DNA of 18,696 nt from Bacteroidales bacterium (GTDB lineage: Bacteria; Bacteroidota; Bacteroidia; Bacteroidales; Bacteroidaceae): assembly GCA_004557285.1 (NCBI GenBank), contig SFEK01000027.1:1-18696 (forward strand), read 5' to 3'. Position numbers and translations under genes: made by a program. Positions 15,191-18,696 of the stretch are shown piece by piece. The notes beneath the pieces are model-generated. The model did not search any database. It was not told where the DNA came from and saw only the letters and a program-made list of their open reading frames with translations. Numbering within the stretch: the stretch's first letter is position 1; each line of letters starts with the position of its first letter.

Positions 15191-16454
15191 GTGCCAGCAG
15201 GTGGGCAAACCACCCCACAAACTTTTTCCACGGCGACCGCCATTCATCCCATCGCTCTTCGGTCAACCTGAAAGATCGTGTTTTGTCGTACTCAAACATC
15301 TGGTCGAGTTCCTTCGTGGTGTGGGGGTCTACGATGACGGCATTCTCTTCATAGTCGTAACGCAGGCTACGGGCATTGAGGTTGGCACTGCCCACAGTGC
15401 AGAACTTGCCATCGACCATGATGACCTTGGTGTGGTGAAACCCGTTTTCGTATATCCACACCTCCACCCCATGTTTCATCAGTTGGTGCACGTTGTAGAA
15501 CACACAGTCGGGTGTGAGGGGTATGTCGCTGTTGGCCGACACCATCACCTGCACCTTGACTCCACGTTCTACCGCCTTGCGCAATGCCTTTTTCAATTTG
15601 CGGTTGAGCGTGAGATAGGGATTGACGAGTTTGATACTGTCTTGCGCATCGTTGATGGCATCGGTATAGAATTGGCGGATAATCTTGTTAGTGGTGCGTG
15701 GCTCACGGTTGATGATGCCCACCATCTTGCGGCCCGCCGTGAGCGTGGTGTCGGGCTTCAGGCCATAGAAATAGGCTGCGGACCGGCCGTGGCTGCGGAA
15801 ATATTGCTCACCCTCTACCTGCTGTCGGCTCACCTTGTTCCACATCTTGAGGAAAATGCGCTGCAGCGTGTTCACCTCTTCGCCCTCGATGCGGCAGTGC
15901 ATGTCTCTCCACTCTCCCACCTGCTGCGTGCCTTTGATATAATAATCGGCCACGTTCATGCCTCCTGTATAGGCCACCAGGCCATCAACAATCACAATTT
16001 TGCGGTGGTCACGATGAAACACATGGTTGATCCACGGAAACCGCACGGGGTCAAATTCATAGATTTCAATGCCTCTTGCACGGATGCTGTCGAGATGCCG
16101 GCGCTTGAGCGGCTTGTTGTTGGAATCGTTGCCAAAGCCGTCGAACAGCGCACGCACCTCTACACCTGCTGCTGCCCTTTCGGCCAAGAGGTCGAAGAGC
16201 AGGTTGGCAATGGAGTCGTTGCGGAAATTGAAATACTCCAGATGCACGCTGCTCCTGGCTTGTCTGATGGCTTTGAACAAATCGTCGAATTTCTCTTGTC
16301 CGTTCATCAGCAGTGTCACGGCATTATCCTTGGAAAACGTAACGCCCTCCTCTCTCAGCTGGCCCACAATGAGCGAGTCGGCTGTCTGTGCCCTTGTCGC
16401 CTGCAATGCCACGACAAGACAAAACAATAATGCTGTTAACCTATGCCTTTTCAA
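15180..16454 (-). CDS. phospholipase D / cardiolipin synthase-like protein with signal peptide
   Basis: It probably acts on phospholipid headgroups, either making cardiolipin or hydrolysing or exchanging phosphodiesters. The 424 residues carry two HxKxxxxD motifs: His150/Lys152/Asp157 in FHRDHRKIVIVDG, and His341/Lys343/Asp348 in FHHTKVIMVDG. The latter is followed by CTVGSANLNARSL, as in cardiolipin synthases. The N-terminus (MKRHRLTALLFCLVVALQA, then TRAQT) looks like a cleavable signal peptide with cleavage after Ala22. That places the enzyme in the periplasm or at the envelope. The two N-terminal membrane helices of classic ClsA are absent. It lies 51 bp after kdsD, with no obvious promoter between, and is convergent with dapA. 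The exact reaction cannot be read from sequence. Confidence 0.85.
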   Translation of the reverse strand: MKRHRLTALLFCLVVALQATRAQTADSLIVGQLREEGVTFSKDNAVTLLMNGQEKFDDLFKAIRQARSSVHLEYFNFRNDSIANLLFDLLAERAAAGVEVRALFDGFGNDSNNKPLKRRHLDSIRARGIEIYEFDPVRFPWINHVFHRDHRKIVIVDGLVAYTGGMNVADYYIKGTQQVGEWRDMHCRIEGEEVNTLQRIFLKMWNKVSRQQVEGEQYFRSHGRSAAYFYGLKPDTTLTAGRKMVGIINREPRTTNKIIRQFYTDAINDAQDSIKLVNPYLTLNRKLKKALRKAVERGVKVQVMVSANSDIPLTPDCVFYNVHQLMKHGVEVWIYENGFHHTKVIMVDGKFCTVGSANLNARSLRYDYEENAVIVDPHTTKELDQMFEYDKTRSFRLTEERWDEWRSPWKKFVGWFAHLLAPVL

Positions 16455-16505
16455 ATTCTGTTATTTCTGCAATCATATCAAAGCCTGTGTCAGCTTCTGT
16501 TATCA

Positions 16506-17480
16506 TCATATCATGCAACTGTAATGATCGACCACGCCCAAAAGATGATTGTCGTCATCGACCACCAACACCGAGTGCACCTTGTACTGGTTCATCATCT
16601 TCTGCACCTCCGTGATTTTGGTTTCCGGCTTGACTACCTTGGGCACACGGGTCATGATGTCGCTCACCGTCCGGTCGAAAAACTGTGCCTGCCATTTCTG
16701 CATGGCACGGCGGATGTCGCCGTCGGTAATCAATCCCACAATCACATCATCCACCACGGCCACACCTAATCCCAGTTTACATTTGCTCACCTGGATGATG
16801 GCCTCGCCCAAGTGCATGGAAGGTGGAATGACTGGCATGTCGTCGCTGCGCATCACATCACGGGCGGTGGTGAGCAGACGCTTGCCCAAAGAACCTCCAG
16901 GGTGAAACTGTGCAAAGTCTTTTGGCTTGAAATCTCTCACCCTCATCAATGCCACGGCCAGCGCATCGCCCATCACCAGTGTGGCGGTGGTGCTGCTTGT
17001 GGGGGCAAGATTGAGCGGACAGGCCTCTCGCTCTACCTGCACATGCAGATGCACGGTGCTGTATTTAGCCAGCAACGAATCGGGATTGCCACTCATGCCG
17101 ACAATGGGGATGTTGTTGTGCAGCAACATGGGCACAAAGCGCAGCAGTTCGTCGGTTTGCCCTGAATAGCTGATGGCCAGCACCACATCGTGCGGTGTCA
17201 TCACACCCAGGTCGCCGTGAAAAGCATCAAGGGGATTGACAAAAAACGACGGCGTGCCTGTGCTCGACAGTGTGGCAGCAATCTTGGCACCGATGTTCCC
17301 GCTCTTGCCCACACCCGTGACAATGACCTTACCCTGGCAATGATACATCAAATCTACAGCCTTGTCAAAACTTTCATCCAGTTGTGGCAGGAGCTCCAGC
17401 ACAGCCTTGGCCTCATCCTTGATGCACTGTTCGGCATAAGCCCTCACCGCATTCTTGCATTTATTCTCCACTTTTTCCAT
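16506..17480 (-). CDS. kdsD: arabinose-5-phosphate isomerase KdsD
   Basis: KdsD converts ribulose-5-phosphate to D-arabinose-5-phosphate, the substrate of KdsA in Kdo synthesis. The 324 residues comprise a SIS domain (about 40-175) and a pair of CBS domains (about 208-260 and 275-324). The residues known as catalytic in E. coli KdsD fall at the same numbers here: Lys59 (GVGKSGNIG), Glu111 (SGQTDE), Glu152 (VERE) and His193 (QFHPGGSLG). The KpsF and GutQ paralogues share these motifs. The neighbouring kdsA, only 15 bp upstream on the same strand, favours the lipopolysaccharide Kdo role. It is co-transcribed from the kdsA promoter. No other Kdo gene (kdsB, kdsC) is in the window. Confidence 0.94.
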   Translation of the reverse strand: MEKVENKCKNAVRAYAEQCIKDEAKAVLELLPQLDESFDKAVDLMYHCQGKVIVTGVGKSGNIGAKIAATLSSTGTPSFFVNPLDAFHGDLGVMTPHDVVLAISYSGQTDELLRFVPMLLHNNIPIVGMSGNPDSLLAKYSTVHLHVQVEREACPLNLAPTSSTTATLVMGDALAVALMRVRDFKPKDFAQFHPGGSLGKRLLTTARDVMRSDDMPVIPPSMHLGEAIIQVSKCKLGLGVAVVDDVIVGLITDGDIRRAMQKWQAQFFDRTVSDIMTRVPKVVKPETKITEVQKMMNQYKVHSVLVVDDDNHLLGVVDHYSCMI

Positions 17481-17495
17481 GATTGTAATATTGTT

Positions 17496-18260
17496 TTACT
17501 GGTTGTTGTCTATCAACGAAGCCACCATGTGCTCAAGCTGGTCGAGGCACAGCATGTTGGGGCCGTCGCTCAGGGCATGGTCGGGGTCGGGATGCACCTC
17601 AAAGAAGAAGCCCGTGGCACCGAATGCCTTGGCAGCATGTGCCATGGCAGGCACAAAACGCCTGTCGCCTGAGGTCTTGCCTCCGCCAGCTCCCGGACGC
17701 TGTACGCTGTGTGTACAATCCATGACAACGGTGGGAGTGATGTGGAGCATGTCGGCGATGTTTCTGAAATCCACCACCAGATTGTTATATCCAAACATGT
17801 TGCCTCTCTCGGTGAGCCACACCTCTGTGGCTCCCGCCTCCTTGGCTTTCTCCACGGGGTAAAGCATATCGTTGCCACTGAGAAACTGTGCTTTCTTGAT
17901 GTTCACGGTGCGTCCTGTCTTGGCGGCAGCCACCAGCAGGTCAGTCTGTCGGCAAAGAAAGGCGGGAATCTGTATCACGTCAACCACCTCTGCCACAGGC
18001 TTTGCCTGCCAACTTTCGTGGATGTCGGTGAGCAGTCGTAGCCCATAGCGTTGCTTTACCTGCGAAAGCATGTCGAGTCCCTTGTCCAGACCCGGACCTC
18101 TGAACGAATGAATGGATGTGCGGTTGGCCTTATCGAACGAGGCCTTGAAGATGATGTCAACCCCATGGCGGGCATTGATGTCTGCTATCTGTTGCGCCAC
18201 CCTATTCAACAGCTCCTGCGATTCTATCACGCAAGGGCCAGCAATGAAAACCTGTGCCAT
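17496..18260 (-). CDS. kdsA: 3-deoxy-8-phosphooctulonate synthase KdsA, metal-dependent type
   Basis: KdsA condenses phosphoenolpyruvate with arabinose-5-phosphate to Kdo-8-phosphate, the committed step to the Kdo that links lipid A to the core. The 254 residues are a little shorter than the 270-284 of E. coli-type enzymes. The IAGPCVIES motif places Cys10 where metal-dependent enzymes have a metal-binding Cys and metal-independent ones Asn. The other ligands are also present: His184 (DCTHSVQ), Glu221 (FFEVHPDP) and Asp232 (SDGPNM). KASFDKANRTS is the conserved substrate loop. The start ATG lies about 20 nt after the predicted transcription start. It is followed by kdsD after 15 bp. Confidence 0.96.
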   Translation of the reverse strand: MAQVFIAGPCVIESQELLNRVAQQIADINARHGVDIIFKASFDKANRTSIHSFRGPGLDKGLDMLSQVKQRYGLRLLTDIHESWQAKPVAEVVDVIQIPAFLCRQTDLLVAAAKTGRTVNIKKAQFLSGNDMLYPVEKAKEAGATEVWLTERGNMFGYNNLVVDFRNIADMLHITPTVVMDCTHSVQRPGAGGGKTSGDRRFVPAMAHAAKAFGATGFFFEVHPDPDHALSDGPNMLCLDQLEHMVASLIDNNQ

Positions 18261-18289
18261 ATCCTATATTTCCAATGATTAACAGCCTG

Positions 18290-18321
18290 CAAAGGTAGGC
18301 AAAATGTATCATTGCACCAAA
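18290..18321 (-). promoter_or_regulatory. promoter of kdsA-kdsD (and probably the phospholipase gene)
   Basis: On the minus strand: TTTG (18321-18318), a 20-nt spacer, then TACCTTTG followed by C (18297-18290). It matches the Bacteroidetes consensus at every fixed position. The predicted start is near 18283, about 20 nt before the kdsA ATG. The rest of the 105-bp gap shows no clear terminator for the gene to the right. Confidence 0.8.
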
Positions 18322-18365
18322 TATTTAACCCACATTCCCCCGATTATGAAGAAAACGACATGCGG

Positions 18366-18696
18366 CTACTCGTGAAAATCGCATTCAATCAGTGTGCTTA
18401 CAGCCGTTTTTTCATCTATAGGTGAAGCCGGCAGCACATCGGGCATGACAAACTGGCGTGTGATGTTCTTGTCTTTCATCTCGCGCTTGGCCTCCTCCTT
18501 GGAAATCGACTTACATTCAACGACTCCAAAATCGCAGACAAATGACATGTCGATGGGCAATGACTTCTTGGAATTACGAACCACACTTTCACCGTATTTG
18601 CGGTAAGACACCAAAGAAGTCCATCCATGGACATTGCCATTATAGATAAAGTCGCCGACATCCTTTTTTATGGCATACGAAAATCCGAACAAAGAT
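18366..18696 (-). CDS. hypothetical protein, C-terminal part (cut by window edge)
   Basis: The reading frame is open from the right edge to a TAG stop and gives at least 109 residues; no ATG start is visible, so the 5' part lies outside the window. I do not recognise the family. The visible part is hydrophilic and mixed in charge, with no membrane helix. It contains aromatic stretches (FGFSYAI, FIYNGNVHGWTSLVSYRKYG), a segment FVCDFGVVECKSISKEEAKR, and ends IECDFHE. Codon use and base composition resemble the neighbours. It reads toward kdsA, but the kdsA promoter separates them. Confidence 0.6.
   Translation of the reverse strand, partial: SLFGFSYAIKKDVGDFIYNGNVHGWTSLVSYRKYGESVVRNSKKSLPIDMSFVCDFGVVECKSISKEEAKREMKDKNITRQFVMPDVLPASPIDEKTAVSTLIECDFHE

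Noticed and set aside
15144..16430. A 428-codon open frame antisense to the phospholipase D-family gene
   Set aside because: The opposite strand carries two intact HKD motifs and a signal peptide. The antisense product is histidine- and valine-rich without domains.

Overview
The window reads as chromosomal DNA from a Bacteroidetes bacterium, most likely Prevotella-like (Bacteroidales). Three things point there: the protein variants (long PurF-like amidotransferase, Bacteroidales-type UxaC, metal-dependent KdsA, Wza-type export lipoprotein), the poor Shine-Dalgarno sequences, and at least five promoters of the Bacteroidetes primary-sigma type (TTTG, 18-20 nt, TAnnTTTGC). I cannot name the species. 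I see no tRNA, rRNA, CRISPR array, insertion sequence or phage gene, and no clear sign of recent transfer.

Layout. (1) Positions 1-198 hold the carB terminator and possible promoter boxes for a leftward gene beyond the edge. (2) Positions 199-9389, minus strand, read in the order wza-type lipoprotein, glmS, long purF-like gene, carA, carB. The four enzymes all use the amide nitrogen of glutamine, to make glucosamine-6-phosphate, phosphoribosylamine and carbamoyl phosphate. The lipoprotein gene at the head has a good promoter. (3) uxaC (9535-10938, minus) is a single-gene unit with its own promoter and terminator. (4) From 11067 to 15043, plus strand, come ansA (type I asparaginase), truA, an EamA-type transporter and dapA. 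uxaC and ansA diverge from interlocked promoters. (5) Positions 15180-18260, minus strand, hold kdsA and kdsD (15 bp apart, Kdo synthesis for lipopolysaccharide), then a phospholipase D-family protein with a signal peptide. (6) At 18366-18696 lies the 3' end of an unrecognised minus-strand gene cut by the window edge.

The genes are mostly housekeeping: nitrogen assimilation into nucleotides and amino sugars, envelope precursors (glucosamine-6-P, Kdo, and dihydrodipicolinate for lysine/diaminopimelate), and some carbon and nitrogen catabolism (uronate, asparagine). I do not see a new defence or mobile system. The points that deserve a second look are regulatory and contextual: a minus-strand terminator-like hairpin between ansA and truA with no minus-strand gene to serve, the interlocked uxaC/ansA promoters, an orphan export lipoprotein heading a glutamine-amidotransferase cluster, and an altered oxyanion-hole motif in the long PurF-like protein.
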